A DNA stretch of 64,000 nucleotides, taken from NCBI RefSeq assembly GCF_014698335.1, contig NZ_JACJSV010000010.1, positions 1-64,000 on the forward strand. Direction: 5' to 3'. Below the pieces are notes generated by a model. That model saw nothing but the letters and a program-made list of their open reading frames with translations, was not told the DNA's origin and made no database searches. Origin of the DNA: Microcystis viridis FACHB-1342 (GTDB taxonomy: Bacteria > Cyanobacteriota > Cyanobacteriia > Cyanobacteriales > Microcystaceae). This document shows positions 1 to 9,416 of the stretch, in pieces; position 1 is the stretch's first letter; each line of letters opens with the position of its first letter. A program made the translations under genes and the position numbers.

Positions 1-1
1 G

Positions 2-247
2 AAACTAGGAGCAGATTTTTATTTTGCTACTCCTTATCATTCGTGGGAGAGGGGATTAAACGAGCATACCAATGGACTGTTAAGACAATTTTTCCCCAAG
101 GGAACGAATTTTAAAATCGTTAAGCCAGAGGAGGTGGAAAGAGCCGTAAACTTGATTAACAATCGTCCTCGAAAATGTCTTGACTATCGTACCCCGAATG
201 AGGTATTCTATAAAGGTAGATCAGACAGTGATGCAATTCAGACTTGA
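2..247 (+). mobile_element. IS30-family transposase, C-terminal part (cut by window edge)
   Basis: The open frame starts before the window and ends with TGA at 245-247. It encodes the end of a DDE transposase: 'YFATPYHSWERG' followed by 'NEHTNGLLRQFFPKG' is the characteristic stretch around the last catalytic Glu of IS30-family enzymes, and 'NNRPRKCLDYRTPNEVF' is their usual tail. The enzyme would move the insertion sequence by cut-and-paste at the DNA. The right end of the element appears to lie just past the stop, near 250-256, and runs straight into the truncated RloB-like frame. Whether the transposase is intact cannot be judged from this window. Confidence 0.85.
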
Positions 248-773
248 ATTGGCCACTGAATACTATTACTTTACTTGTTTGAGGGAAGATTTAAAATCTA
301 ATAACATTAAAATAAAAGTTAAGGGAGAAGGTCAAAATACCTTGAGTTTAGTCAAGAAAGCAATTAATATTAAAAACAATGAAAAATCAGCATCTTACGA
401 TCAAGTTTGGTGTGTTTTTGATAAAGATAATTATACCAAAGAGCAATTTAATCAAGCTGAGGGACTTGCCCAAAAAGAAAATATCAAGATTGCCTATTCT
501 AATGAAGCCTTTGAAATTTGGTATATTTTGCACTTTCAATATCTTGATACTGCTACACCTAGAGATAGATACGGGAGTATTTTAACTAATCAAATGAGAA
601 AACTTGGATTAGTTGGCGAGAAAGAAAAATATGAAAAAAGCCGAGAGAATATCTATGAAAAATTAAAGCCTTATCAGCCTACAGCGATTATCAACGCCGA
701 AAAACTTATTAAACGGCGAGATGAATTAAAACAACATCCTTTTGATCCCCATCCTTCCACTACCGTACATTAA
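229..773 (+). pseudogene. RloB-like protein, 5' end removed by the IS30 element
   Basis: The frame resembles the RloB family, proteins found in restriction and abortive-infection loci, often beside the ATPase RloA. The matching core is 'VWCVFDKDN' (the acidic DxD-like pair), 'AYSNEAFEIWYILHF' and the preceding 'GEGQNTLSLV'. Family members start with an 'IVCEGExTE' segment. Here the frame begins inside the end of the neighbouring IS30 element, reads 'LELATEYYYF' at that position, and so lacks the first 15-25 residues including the conserved Glu motif. The ATG at 229 belongs to the IS end, so translation from it would give a chimera. No RloA is visible; it could lie left of the window. Assignment rests on motif recognition only. 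Confidence 0.6.
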
Positions 774-1042
774 TTAGTGAGGGAACTCAATAAAAATAGT
801 CGATCTTAAACTTAACTATTTTGAGATAATTAAGGCTATCATTCAGGAAAGTTACTGTTGAGACTCCTGATTAGTTTGTTAATTTTTGTGTCAAGTACCT
901 AGACAATTAAACCCTTTAGAGATAGGGTGAGCGTGGCTGAGTTGGCTATTGTAGAGTTTTGTAAATAAATATCAAACTCAAGGGTTTTTGAAGATGGTAT
1001 GTCGCTAAACTGAAAGTATAAAGTACAGAGGTAAAAATACTT

Positions 1043-3484
1043 ATGATGCTACTACAAGATGTTGCGAGAACCTCTAGAGAACAAGCATTAATTCTGTGGT
1101 TTGAAGAAGTAGACAGCAAAGATGTGGGATTAGTCGGTGGCAAAAACTCCTCCTTAGGCGAAATGATCCAACAATTAACCCCGAAAGGGATTAATGTCCC
1201 CACAGGATTCGCCACCACCGCTTACGCTTACCGTCACTTTGTCGAAAAAGCCGGACTAGACGCACAATTAAGACAAATTTTCCAAGATTTAGACGAAAAC
1301 GATGTGCAGAACCTGCAAGAAAAAGGTAAACAAGCACGCACATTAATCCTAAATACACCGTTCCCCGATGATTTAAGTCATGCGATCGCTATTGCCTATC
1401 GCCGACTCTGTGAACGTTATGGCGATGATCTCTATCATTCCATCGATGTGGCAGTTCGATCGAGCGCCACTGCCGAAGACTTACCAGAAGCGAGTTTTGC
1501 CGGACAACAGGAAACCTATCTCAACGTGCAAGGGGTGAGGGGAGTTTTAGAAGCTTGTCATAAATGTTTTGCCTCTTTATTCACCGATCGCGCTATTTCC
1601 TACCGTCATCATAACGGTTTCGATCACTTTGCCGTCGCCCTTTCCGTCGGTGTCCAAAAAATGGTGCGTTCAGATCTAGCCACCTCCGGGGTGATGTTTT
1701 CCATCGATACGGAAACAGGGTTCAAAAATGCCACTTTAATCACCGCAGCCTACGGTTTAGGGGAAAATGTCGTGCAAGGTGCTGTTAACCCCGACGAATA
1801 TCTGGTTTTTAAACCCACTCTTAAAAACGGTTACAAACCCATCCTCGACAAACGCCTCGGCAGTAAAGCCATCAAGATGATCTACGATGATGGAGGATCG
1901 CGTCTAACCAAGAATATCCGAGTTAACAAGCTAGAACAGGATCAATTCTGCATTAGTGACCAAGAAATCCTCACTTTAGCCCGTTGGACGACCCAAATCG
2001 AGGAACATTACTCGCAAGTGCGCGGAACCTACACCCCCATGGACATCGAATGGGCAAAAGATGGGATCACGGGAGAACTCTTTATCGTTCAGGCCCGTCC
2101 AGAAACCGTACAATCGCAAAAAGCCGCTAATATCCTTAAATCCTACGAAATTAAAGAAAGAAGTCAAGTTTTAGCGGTGGGACGGAGTGTAGGTGCGGCA
2201 ATCGGTCAAGGAAAAGCCAGAGTCATCCTCAGTGTAGATAAAATCAACAACTTTAAACCGGGAGAAGTTCTCGTCACCAATCGCACGGATCCCGACTGGG
2301 AACCGATTATGAAACAAGCAAGCGCGATCGTGACTAATCAAGGTGGTCGTACTTGCCATGCCGCTATTATCGCACGAGAAATGGGTATTCCGGCGATCGT
2401 GGGTTGCAATAATGCCACGGAAACGATTAAAACCGGTCAGGAAGTCACCGTTTGCTGTGCGGAAGGGGATGAAGGGAAAGTTTACCTCGGATTGCTACCC
2501 TTTGAAATTCTTGAAACTCCCCTGGACAATTTGCCCCAAACTCGGACAAAAATCCTCATGAATATCGGTAATCCCGAAAAAGCCTTCGCTTTTGCCGATA
2601 TTCCTGCCCAAGGGGTCGGTTTAGCGCGTCTAGAGTTTATTATCGCTAACCACATTCAGGCCCACCCCAGCGCCTTGCTGAAATTCCACGAATTGGAAGA
2701 AGGAGACGTAAAAGACCAAATCGCCGAATTAACCAAGCACTACGAGGATAAACCCCAATTTTTCGTCGATAAATTGGCCCGGGGGATTGCCATGATTGCA
2801 GCCGCATTTTACCCCAAAGATGTAATTGTGCGGATGTCCGATTTTAAATCCAATGAATACGCTAATTTATTGGGTGGCAAACCCTTTGAACCCAAGGAAG
2901 AAAACCCGATGATCGGTTGGCGCGGCGCTTCCCGTTATACTGATCCTAATTATCGCGAGGCTTTCGCTTTGGAATGTCGGGCGCTGAAAATGGTCCGGGA
3001 AGAAATGGGATTAACTAATGTGATTCCGATGATTCCTTTCTGTCGTACTCCCGAAGAAGGGATGAGAGTCCTTGAAGAAATGGCGAAAAATGGTCTCGAA
3101 CGCGGGGTTGATGGTTTGCAAGTTTATGTGATGTGTGAGTTACCAAGTAATGTAATTCTTGCCGACCAATTTGCTCAGGTGTTTGACGGATTTTCGATCG
3201 GTTCTAATGATTTGACCCAATTAACCTTAGGATTAGATCGGGATTCTGCCCTAGTTGCCCATCTTTTTGATGAACGGAATGAGGGAGTTAAACGCATGGT
3301 GAAAATGGCTATTGAAACCGCTAAAGCCCATAATCGCAAAATCGGTATCTGTGGTCAAGCTCCCAGTGATTACCCCGAATTCGCTCAATTTTTAGTGGAA
3401 TTAGGCATCGATTCCATCAGTCTTAATCCTGATTCTGTCCTCAAAACTTTATTGATGGTGGCAGCAGTGGAGCAAGGACAATAG
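1043..3484 (+). CDS. ppsA: Phosphoenolpyruvate synthase
   Basis: The 813-residue product converts pyruvate and ATP to phosphoenolpyruvate, AMP and phosphate in the cytoplasm, the gluconeogenic entry step. The N-terminal ATP-grasp part shows 'VGGKNSSLGEM' and 'VRSSATAEDLPEASFAGQQ'. The swivelling phosphohistidine domain carries 'GGRTCHAAIIAREMG' with the catalytic His at residue 439. The C-terminal PEP-binding barrel has 'MCELPSN', 'IGSNDLTQLTLGLDRDS' and 'GICGQAPSD'. Length is normal for the family (about 790-840). The start at 1043 has an AGAGG element 13-18 bases upstream; the next codon is also ATG and could be used. The gene stands alone and is followed by a strong terminator. Confidence 0.97.
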   Translation: MMLLQDVARTSREQALILWFEEVDSKDVGLVGGKNSSLGEMIQQLTPKGINVPTGFATTAYAYRHFVEKAGLDAQLRQIFQDLDENDVQNLQEKGKQARTLILNTPFPDDLSHAIAIAYRRLCERYGDDLYHSIDVAVRSSATAEDLPEASFAGQQETYLNVQGVRGVLEACHKCFASLFTDRAISYRHHNGFDHFAVALSVGVQKMVRSDLATSGVMFSIDTETGFKNATLITAAYGLGENVVQGAVNPDEYLVFKPTLKNGYKPILDKRLGSKAIKMIYDDGGSRLTKNIRVNKLEQDQFCISDQEILTLARWTTQIEEHYSQVRGTYTPMDIEWAKDGITGELFIVQARPETVQSQKAANILKSYEIKERSQVLAVGRSVGAAIGQGKARVILSVDKINNFKPGEVLVTNRTDPDWEPIMKQASAIVTNQGGRTCHAAIIAREMGIPAIVGCNNATETIKTGQEVTVCCAEGDEGKVYLGLLPFEILETPLDNLPQTRTKILMNIGNPEKAFAFADIPAQGVGLARLEFIIANHIQAHPSALLKFHELEEGDVKDQIAELTKHYEDKPQFFVDKLARGIAMIAAAFYPKDVIVRMSDFKSNEYANLLGGKPFEPKEENPMIGWRGASRYTDPNYREAFALECRALKMVREEMGLTNVIPMIPFCRTPEEGMRVLEEMAKNGLERGVDGLQVYVMCELPSNVILADQFAQVFDGFSIGSNDLTQLTLGLDRDSALVAHLFDERNEGVKRMVKMAIETAKAHNRKIGICGQAPSDYPEFAQFLVELGIDSISLNPDSVLKTLLMVAAVEQGQ

Positions 3485-3493
3485 TTTAGTGAC

Positions 3494-3520
3494 AAAGGTG
3501 GGCAAGTCCCACCTTTTTTT
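3494..3520 (+). terminator. Rho-independent terminator of ppsA
   Basis: An 8-bp stem AAGGTGGG / CCCACCTT with a short loop is followed by a run of T, ten bases after the ppsA stop codon. Confidence 0.9.
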
Positions 3521-3533
3521 GTCTTGATATAAG

Positions 3534-3630
3534 TAGGGTTTGCTGAAAAAGTTTGTTGGTGGGGTTAGTAGCCGCCGACAGGTCAAAAGCCTTATTTTAA
3601 AAGGGTTTTAGCATTATTCAGCAAGCCCTA
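3534..3630. repeat. MITE-like element with TAGGGTTTGCTGA ends
   Basis: A 97-bp non-coding unit bounded by TAGGGTTTGCTGA and TCAGCAAGCCCTA, an inverted repeat with one mismatch. The first 30 or so bases of its left end reappear in reverse at about 19310-19343, and related ends bound the elements at 16416-16610 and 20332-20542. No clear target duplication is seen. Confidence 0.7.
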
Positions 3631-3700
3631 AATAATATAAAAATTTAGGGTGTATTACTCTATGCTAACACACCCAAAACTCAAGATTTTCTTGCAGTCT

Positions 3701-4033
3701 TTAAACCCCCGCTAATTGTTGTAATTGCAAGAGAGGAGCAAAGGTATTGATATTAACATTAGTCATCACTGTTTCTTCTCCTGCGGCACATTCATAAACC
3801 ACATAAGTCCAGATACCCGGATTATCTTCCTCGGCACTTTCTCCCTCATAAAAAGTGATTGTACCGTCATCTTCGCACTCGTAATAAGCGGAATAAACAT
3901 CCTCCCATTCGCAATCGGAATCATTCATGGTTTCCTGAATTACCGTTAGTACCCCTGCGATGTGATGGGGTTGGGTTTCCACCTGCACTAAACGTTCTTC
4001 TTCCCAGATAAAATTATGCAGTTCTAGAGTCAT
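3701..4033 (-). CDS. Conserved-looking acidic hypothetical protein (110 aa)
   Basis: I do not recognise the family. The 110-residue product is strongly acidic, with Trp, Tyr and Cys in repeated settings ('DCEWEDVYSAYYECEDD', 'WTYVVYECAAGEE'). It has no signal peptide or membrane segment, so it is probably a soluble cytoplasmic protein. The start is well supported: AAGGAG lies 8 bases before the ATG at 4031-4033. It stands between the ppsA terminator region and the minus-strand membrane-protein gene upstream of it, about 220 bases away, which makes a shared transcript possible but unproven. Confidence 0.7.
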   Translation of the reverse strand: MTLELHNFIWEEERLVQVETQPHHIAGVLTVIQETMNDSDCEWEDVYSAYYECEDDGTITFYEGESAEEDNPGIWTYVVYECAAGEETVMTNVNINTFAPLLQLQQLAGV

Positions 4034-4254
4034 ATTTCTCCTTAGATATTGACAAATAATTAATTAAAATTACCAACAGTGATTAGCATCCTTTAACGCG
4101 GCTTTTACCATCGATAATTGACTAAAATTATCAAAGAAATAGAGCAAAATAAGATGATAATTTCTTCTAAAGTTAAGGCAAGTTTTTGATTATCACCAGA
4201 GGATAAAGAGCTATTCACCAATTGATAACATTCATAGATTTTCAAGAATAATTA

Positions 4255-5265
4255 TTAGTTTTTTAAGAGATGGCGGTACTTTTCTTGGAGATTTTCCGTT
4301 GCTTTGGTTAATTTTCCCTTTTCGTCTAGGATGGGTAGTTTCATGATTTCCGATGAGGCTTTAATTAAAAGCAGTACCTCCCGAAACTTGGCTGCATCTT
4401 CCTCTAGATGAGGATTAAAATTAGCTCGTGACTCCAGTTCATTTAAACTCTTAATAGCTCTACTATTCAGACTATTAACCAGGTATTGTAACTCCTTAAT
4501 TCTGCGCTGAACTTGTCCTAAAAAACTCTTACTTTTATCTAACTGAGCTATTTTATTATCCACTTCCTTGGCGTATTCGATAGCTTTAGTTAGGGCCTTT
4601 TTCCCTTCTCCTCCTAAGACAAAACCACCAATCATTAAAGCAGGTCCGACGGTAATACCTCCTAAAACCACTGTTCCCAAAGCCATACCACCACCACCAG
4701 CAGCTAAAGAACCACCTCCTAACCATGCTAAGGTAGCATTCCAAGCGGCTACCCCACTAAGTCCACTAATTGCTGTTCCTGTACTAGCAGTACCGAAAAG
4801 ACCAATTAATCCTAGGGTTCCCTGACTGGCTGCCGAAGCGACTCCCACTACTTTTAAACCCCCCACAGCCAAACTTTGCGCGTCTAACACTTCTGCTTTA
4901 AATTCCTTGAATTGTTCGGCAGAAAATCCCTCAAACCCTTCTAAGAAGCGTTGATGGGATGGGGAAGAATTTTGACCAAGTCTTTGACCTATTCTTTGAT
5001 CAATTCTGCTAATAAACTTAATAAATCTGCCGATGGTGTTGATTTTGACATTAATTTGCAGTTGACCGTATTCTTCTGCGAATTTTTGGGTAGCTTGAAA
5101 CTTTTTTTCTAGGGATTTATTTGCTTTTTTGTATCTTTGTTCGGCACTTTTGCCAATTTTTTCCGCCTTTTGTAGCTTAGAGACACCATCAGCACCAGCA
5201 CTAACACCCACACCAGCAGTAACTAAGGCAGCCGCACCAAGAATAATCGGGATAATAAAGATCAT
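4255..5265 (-). CDS. Glycine-rich membrane-hairpin protein flanked by coiled coils
   Basis: Function unknown. The 336-residue product starts with a hydrophobic segment (about residues 1-22), followed by a Lys/Glu/Gln-rich helical part likely to be coiled coil (about 28-75). A long Gly/Ala/Ser-rich hydrophobic stretch follows (about 135-225), with 'GTASTGTAISGLSGVAAWN' and 'WLGGGSLAAGGGG', which looks like a re-entrant or paired membrane hairpin. A second charged helical region (about 230-330) ends it. The ATG at 5263-5265 has AGGAGA ten bases upstream; a TTG two codons earlier is less likely. The layout resembles membrane-inserting helical proteins, but no catalytic motif is present. A MITE sits in its promoter side (5352-5496). 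Confidence 0.75.
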   Translation of the reverse strand: MIFIIPIILGAAALVTAGVGVSAGADGVSKLQKAEKIGKSAEQRYKKANKSLEKKFQATQKFAEEYGQLQINVKINTIGRFIKFISRIDQRIGQRLGQNSSPSHQRFLEGFEGFSAEQFKEFKAEVLDAQSLAVGGLKVVGVASAASQGTLGLIGLFGTASTGTAISGLSGVAAWNATLAWLGGGSLAAGGGGMALGTVVLGGITVGPALMIGGFVLGGEGKKALTKAIEYAKEVDNKIAQLDKSKSFLGQVQRRIKELQYLVNSLNSRAIKSLNELESRANFNPHLEEDAAKFREVLLLIKASSEIMKLPILDEKGKLTKATENLQEKYRHLLKN

Positions 5266-5351
5266 GACCAAAAATCTCCTAGTCTATCCAGTTTTGTAAA
5301 ATTCTACCAACATAGTTAAAAAAAAATCAAGGATTGTATCGGTAGAATTAC

Positions 5352-5496
5352 GGCTCTCTTGTTCTTTGTGTGATAAGTTTAACTTATATAGAAGTGATCA
5401 ATCTTTGTGTCCTTTGTGTCTTTGTGGTTCGTTCCAGGCACTCACCAGCAGGACTGTATTTTAGAATAGATTTTACCTACCGAATCCAAGAGAGCC
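5352..5496. repeat. MITE, GGCTCTTC family A (copy 1, reversed)
   Basis: A 145-bp element bounded by a perfect 10-bp inverted repeat GGCTCTCTTG / CAAGAGAGCC. The flanking heptamers GAATTAC and GAATCAC match at 6 of 7 positions, consistent with an old 7-bp target duplication. Its interior is the reverse of the copies at 19071-19215 and 22552-22697. Confidence 0.85.
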
Positions 5497-5535
5497 GAAT
5501 CACTGAATAGCTGATAGCTGGTAGCTGAGGATTTA

Positions 5536-6390
5536 TTACTTGCGTTCGTAACTTAACAACGTATTTTTTAATAACATTGCCACTGTCATCGGACCGACAC
5601 CACCCGGTACAGGAGTAAGATAACTAGCTACTTCTAAAACTCCAGCATAGTCCACATCCCCCACCAAACGGTCAGCGACGCGATTAATACCCACATCCAC
5701 CACTACCGCACCAGGTTTTACCATATCCGGGGTGATTAAATTCGCTTTACCGACCGCAGGTACTAAAATATCAGCACTTCTGGTTATTTCTGCCAGATTT
5801 TCCGTGCGCGAGTGAGCAATAGTTACCGTAGCGTTTTCCTCCAATAACATTAAAGCTAAAGGTTTCCCCACTAGAATACTGCGACCCAGTACCACCGCGT
5901 GCTTACCGGCTATGGGAATATTATATTCTTTCAGCAGTGCCATGACCCCCGCAGGAGTACAACTGCGGATACAGTCCTCACCCCGCACTAAACCGCCTAA
6001 ATTGAGAGGATGTAAACCATCAGCATCTTTTTTCGGGTCAATTTGGTAGAGAAGGGAAACCGCGTCTAAATGCTTGGGTAAGGGTAATTGAATTAAAATC
6101 CCGTCCACCCGCTCATCTTGATTGAGACGGACAATTTCCGCTAAAATTTCTAGTTCACTTGTATCGGTAGGAAAATGACGACCAAAAGAGGCCATGCCGA
6201 TTTTAGTACAAGCTTTCTCCTTATTGCGTACATAAACGGCACTAGCAGGATTATCCCCCACCATCAACACCGCTAACCCCGGAGGTCTTCCCATTGGAGA
6301 TTTTAGCGTCTGGATGCGCTCTCCTAGACCAAGCTGGATTTTTTGAGCTAAGGCTTTCCCGTCGAGAATTTGGCAAGTAGTTACGGACAT
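5536..6390 (-). CDS. folD: Bifunctional methylenetetrahydrofolate dehydrogenase/cyclohydrolase
   Basis: The 284-residue cytoplasmic enzyme interconverts 5,10-methylene-, 5,10-methenyl- and 10-formyl-tetrahydrofolate, supplying one-carbon units for purines and formyl-Met. Family landmarks are all present: '[14 protein letters not shown]' with the catalytic Tyr and Lys, 'QLPLPKHL', the NADP-binding '[14 protein letters not shown]', and the C-terminal '[14 protein letters not shown]'. The frame stays open 23 codons further upstream, but alignment to the family's usual start ('...[14 protein letters not shown]') favours the ATG at 6388-6390. It is divergent from the lipoprotein gene at 6480, so the 89 bases between them must hold both promoters. 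Confidence 0.96.
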   Translation of the reverse strand: MSVTTCQILDGKALAQKIQLGLGERIQTLKSPMGRPPGLAVLMVGDNPASAVYVRNKEKACTKIGMASFGRHFPTDTSELEILAEIVRLNQDERVDGILIQLPLPKHLDAVSLLYQIDPKKDADGLHPLNLGGLVRGEDCIRSCTPAGVMALLKEYNIPIAGKHAVVLGRSILVGKPLALMLLEENATVTIAHSRTENLAEITRSADILVPAVGKANLITPDMVKPGAVVVDVGINRVADRLVGDVDYAGVLEVASYLTPVPGGVGPMTVAMLLKNTLLSYERK

Positions 6391-6479
6391 TCTATGATAA
6401 TACCGAGAACAAAAATCTTTCGGATCCATTCTATGGTCAAAAAGATTGGCTAATCGCACTCGTTAAGGTTAAAGCAAGA

Positions 6480-7178
6480 ATGTCTATTCAGACTCGTCTA
6501 GGGCGCATCGGCAGTTTATTATTATTGCTAGGGTTATTCGGTTGTAGTACCCTTGCTGACCTCGGTATTGCCGTTCCCTACATCGGTGATCCTCCCCTAA
6601 CAGCGATCGAGCAATTACAGGAAAAACCAAAAGGCGCTTTAGTTTATCTTAGGGGAACTGTCAGCAATTATGCCCCTTTTTTAGCGGGAGGAGCCTATCT
6701 TTTGCAGGATGGGTCTGGTAAGATTTGGATTCGCACCAATAGCAATAAATTACCCCGTCAAGGCGAAGAAATCGTCATTAAGGGCAAAATTGACTTTGAG
6801 GCTATTCCCCAGGGTTCTCAAACCGTTAACGAAGTGTATGTAGTGGAATTAGAACAGATGGATGCAGTAGCGGTTAATTCTCTTCCTACTCCTTCCCCGT
6901 CCCCAGAAATTAAACCTTCCCCCACCTCAGAAGTTAAACCCCCAGAAAACAATTCTCCCCCAGTCTCCACTAAACCCCTGGAAAATCCCCGACAGGTGAC
7001 AATTCCCAGCGCAGCTGAAACAAAACCCCCAGAAACTCCCGTCGTTACCCCCGTTAAACCCAATCCCCCCGCGCAACCCGTCGCGGAAGCGATTCCCCCC
7101 AAACCCCCCGCAGTGGTTAAACCCATCCCAGATCCCCTCGATGCTTTCTTTTTACCCCATAAACAAAGCGAGAAATAG
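6480..7178 (+). CDS. Lipoprotein with OB-fold-like domain and proline-rich tail
   Basis: The 232-residue product has a lipoprotein signal peptide ending 'LLLLGLFGC', with Cys22 as the likely lipidated residue, so it is expected to be exported and membrane-anchored. Residues about 40-130 look like an OB-fold nucleic-acid/ligand-binding type domain ('GALVYLRGTVSNYAPFL', 'YLLQDGSGKIWIRT', 'GEEIVIKGKI'). From about residue 135 to the end it is Pro/Lys/Thr-rich and low complexity, a likely spacer through the cell wall. The role is unknown. It is divergent from folD; its stop codon lies two bases before a tandem-repeat array. Confidence 0.8.
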   Translation: MSIQTRLGRIGSLLLLLGLFGCSTLADLGIAVPYIGDPPLTAIEQLQEKPKGALVYLRGTVSNYAPFLAGGAYLLQDGSGKIWIRTNSNKLPRQGEEIVIKGKIDFEAIPQGSQTVNEVYVVELEQMDAVAVNSLPTPSPSPEIKPSPTSEVKPPENNSPPVSTKPLENPRQVTIPSAAETKPPETPVVTPVKPNPPAQPVAEAIPPKPPAVVKPIPDPLDAFFLPHKQSEK

Positions 7179-7180
7179 CT

Positions 7181-7284
<104 letters not shown>

Positions 7285-7285
<1 letters not shown>

Positions 7286-7704
7286 TGATATTTGTTGCTT
7301 TGGCGATTTTAGAACAGGACGGTCGCTTTTTAATGCAGTTGCGCGACGACATCCCGACGATTCTCTATCCGGGGGTGTGGGGTTTATTTGGTGGTCACTT
7401 GGAAGCGGGTGAAAGTCCAGAAATAGGGTTAAAACGAGAGTTACAAGAAGAAATTAACTACGAAGCCCCTAGTTTACGCTATTTTCGCTCTTATAACGAT
7501 GATAATCTCTCCCGTTATCTTTATCATGTACCCCTGACCGTGGAATTAGAAAAATTAGTGCAAACGGAAGGGCAAGATTTAGCATTATTACCTCCGGCTG
7601 CCATCCGTCAAGGGGAATACTATTCCCAGAAGATTAATCAGACTCGTCCTTTAGGAAAAATTCATCGCCAGATATTGCTCGATTTTATAGAACTAGAATT
7701 ATAG
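7285..7704 (+). CDS. Nudix hydrolase
   Basis: The 139-residue protein belongs to the Nudix family, which hydrolyses nucleoside diphosphates linked to another group. The Nudix box is 'GGHLEAGESPEIGLKRELQE' plus 'EI': the metal-binding Glu residues are present, but the usual Gly near its end is Asn ('EEINY'). The family's substrates are varied and cannot be told from sequence. The start is unusual: the ATG at 7285 follows the TGATAAC tandem array without a Shine-Dalgarno element, so the translation signal may have been replaced by repeat DNA. No good alternative start lies within the first 15 codons. Confidence 0.9.
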
Positions 7705-7804
7705 TGGATACTAGAGCCAGACAAGGAACTCCCTTATCTATACGAAAGTCGTAGTTAACACTGCTCCTCACCTCCCTCGAAGGCAAAATGCTCCCGCTTT
7801 TTGA

Positions 7805-9172
7805 ATGGCTTTATTGAAACGTCAATCTTATTTTGGCTTTGTCTTTATGAACCAGTCGCGTCCCTCGTTCGTTTCCGTGCAGAAACTCCTATCTGGAGGT
7901 GCGATCGCTACCCTAGCAGTTAGTTCCCTGATAGTCCTCACCCCCGCAGCCAAAGGGGAAAAACCCTTAGAAGATAACCCGAAAGCAGTCATCGACCAGG
8001 TTTGGCAAATTGTTAATAATGAATTTGTAGATCGTAGTTTTCATCAAATCGATTGGCAAAAAAAACGTCAAGAATTGTTAAGCAGAAATTATACTAATCC
8101 CCAACAAGCTTACACAGCAATTCGCGAAGCTTTAAAGGAATTGGATGATACTTATACCCGTTTTTTAACTCCTAGGGAATTTTCTGTCCTCACCAGTCAA
8201 ACTTCCGGAGAATTATCGGGAATTGGGGTACGTTTAGCTCTCGATAAACGCAGTAACGATCTGGTTGTTGTCGATACGGTGAAAAAATCCCCCGCCAAGG
8301 AAGCGGGAGTGAAAAGCGGCGATCGCCTGATCAGAATTAATGGCAAACCCACCGCTTTAATGACCCTAGAACAGGCAATGGAGGCACTACAGGGAGAAGT
8401 GGGTACTAGCGTTAGTTTACAGCTTGCCCGTCCCGATAAAGGGGTATTTGAAGTGACTTTGACCCGGGTAGATATCGAAATCCCCTCCGTTAGCTATACC
8501 CTGAAACAGGAAGGTGGGGTGAAAGTTGGTTATATTAAACTAGATGAATTTAGTTCCCACGCAGCCGAACAAATGAAAGAGGCGATCGAGGAATTAAGTC
8601 AACAACAGGTATCCGGCTATGTTCTCGATCTGCGGGGCAACCCCGGGGGGTTACTATTTGCTAGTGTCGATATCGCTCGTATGTGGATGAAACAGGGCAA
8701 AATCGTTAGCACCATCGATCGACGTGGTGGAGATCGTCAATTTATCGCCAATAACACCGCTATTACCGATTTACCCCTAGTAGTCTTGGTTAATAAAGGT
8801 TCCGCCAGCGCCAGCGAAATCCTCGCCGGAGCGCTAAAAGAAAATGGCCGGGCGACTTTAGTAGGTACATCGACTTATGGCAAGAGTACCGTCCAATCGG
8901 TACACACCCTTTCCGATGGTTCTGGATTAGCGGTGACAATTGCCCGTTATTATCCCCCCAACGGCGAAAATATCTACAAAAAAGGCATTAAACCCGATGT
9001 GCAGATCGAGTTAACCCAAGAACAACAGCTGCGCTTCCGGGATGATCCTTCTTTGCTGGGAACGAAGGATGATCCCCAGTATCAACAGGCGATCTCACTC
9101 CTACAATCCCATAGTGTTAAACGTCCCGGCACTGGCAATCTCAATAACCCTTTGAGTAGTCGGGCCGAATAA
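7805..9172 (+). CDS. Carboxyl-terminal processing protease (S41 family, CtpA/B/C type)
   Basis: The protein (455 residues, or 441 from the ATG at 7847) is an exported serine protease of the tail-specific family. A signal-peptide-like segment lies near residues 28-50 ('LLSGGAIATLAVSSLIVL'), followed by the helical N-domain ('DDTYTRFLTPREF'), a PDZ domain ('SPAKEAGVKSGDRLIRINGK') and the S41 catalytic core with 'GNPGGLL', 'NKGSASASEIL' (catalytic Ser) and 'TYGKSTVQ' (catalytic Lys). Cyanobacteria carry several paralogues; one matures the photosystem II D1 protein. Which one this is cannot be decided here. The second ATG leaves a more normal signal-peptide length and may be the true start. Confidence 0.93.
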   Translation: MALLKRQSYFGFVFMNQSRPSFVSVQKLLSGGAIATLAVSSLIVLTPAAKGEKPLEDNPKAVIDQVWQIVNNEFVDRSFHQIDWQKKRQELLSRNYTNPQQAYTAIREALKELDDTYTRFLTPREFSVLTSQTSGELSGIGVRLALDKRSNDLVVVDTVKKSPAKEAGVKSGDRLIRINGKPTALMTLEQAMEALQGEVGTSVSLQLARPDKGVFEVTLTRVDIEIPSVSYTLKQEGGVKVGYIKLDEFSSHAAEQMKEAIEELSQQQVSGYVLDLRGNPGGLLFASVDIARMWMKQGKIVSTIDRRGGDRQFIANNTAITDLPLVVLVNKGSASASEILAGALKENGRATLVGTSTYGKSTVQSVHTLSDGSGLAVTIARYYPPNGENIYKKGIKPDVQIELTQEQQLRFRDDPSLLGTKDDPQYQQAISLLQSHSVKRPGTGNLNNPLSSRAE

Positions 9173-9214
9173 TCGTCCTAGAAAATCTGGGGAAACGGCT
9201 ACTGTTTCGGCGAA

Positions 9215-9391
9215 ATGGCGATTCTAGAACAGCCTTTAAAGTCTTTAACAGCGCTCTCTCTCGCTCCCGTGCAGTTGCTGGTGATTCCCCCCCCAAAGAT
9301 TTCTGCAGCTACAAATTCTGCAACTAAGCATAATACGCATTATAAAACTGTATCGCTGGCTACAAATGCTCGATTATTCGCCAAAAAGTAA
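9215..9391 (+). CDS. Possible small protein (58 aa)
   Basis: An open frame from ATG 9215 to TAA 9389-9391 lies in the gap between the convergent S41 protease and recR genes. The peptide is basic, with a hydrophobic middle ('SLAPVQLLVIPPPKIS'). There is no convincing ribosome-binding site and I do not recognise it. It could be chance. Confidence 0.25.
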   Translation: MAILEQPLKSLTALSLAPVQLLVIPPPKISAATNSATKHNTHYKTVSLATNARLFAKK

Positions 9392-9416
9392 CCTGATCAA
9401 AACCTCACACCCTGCT

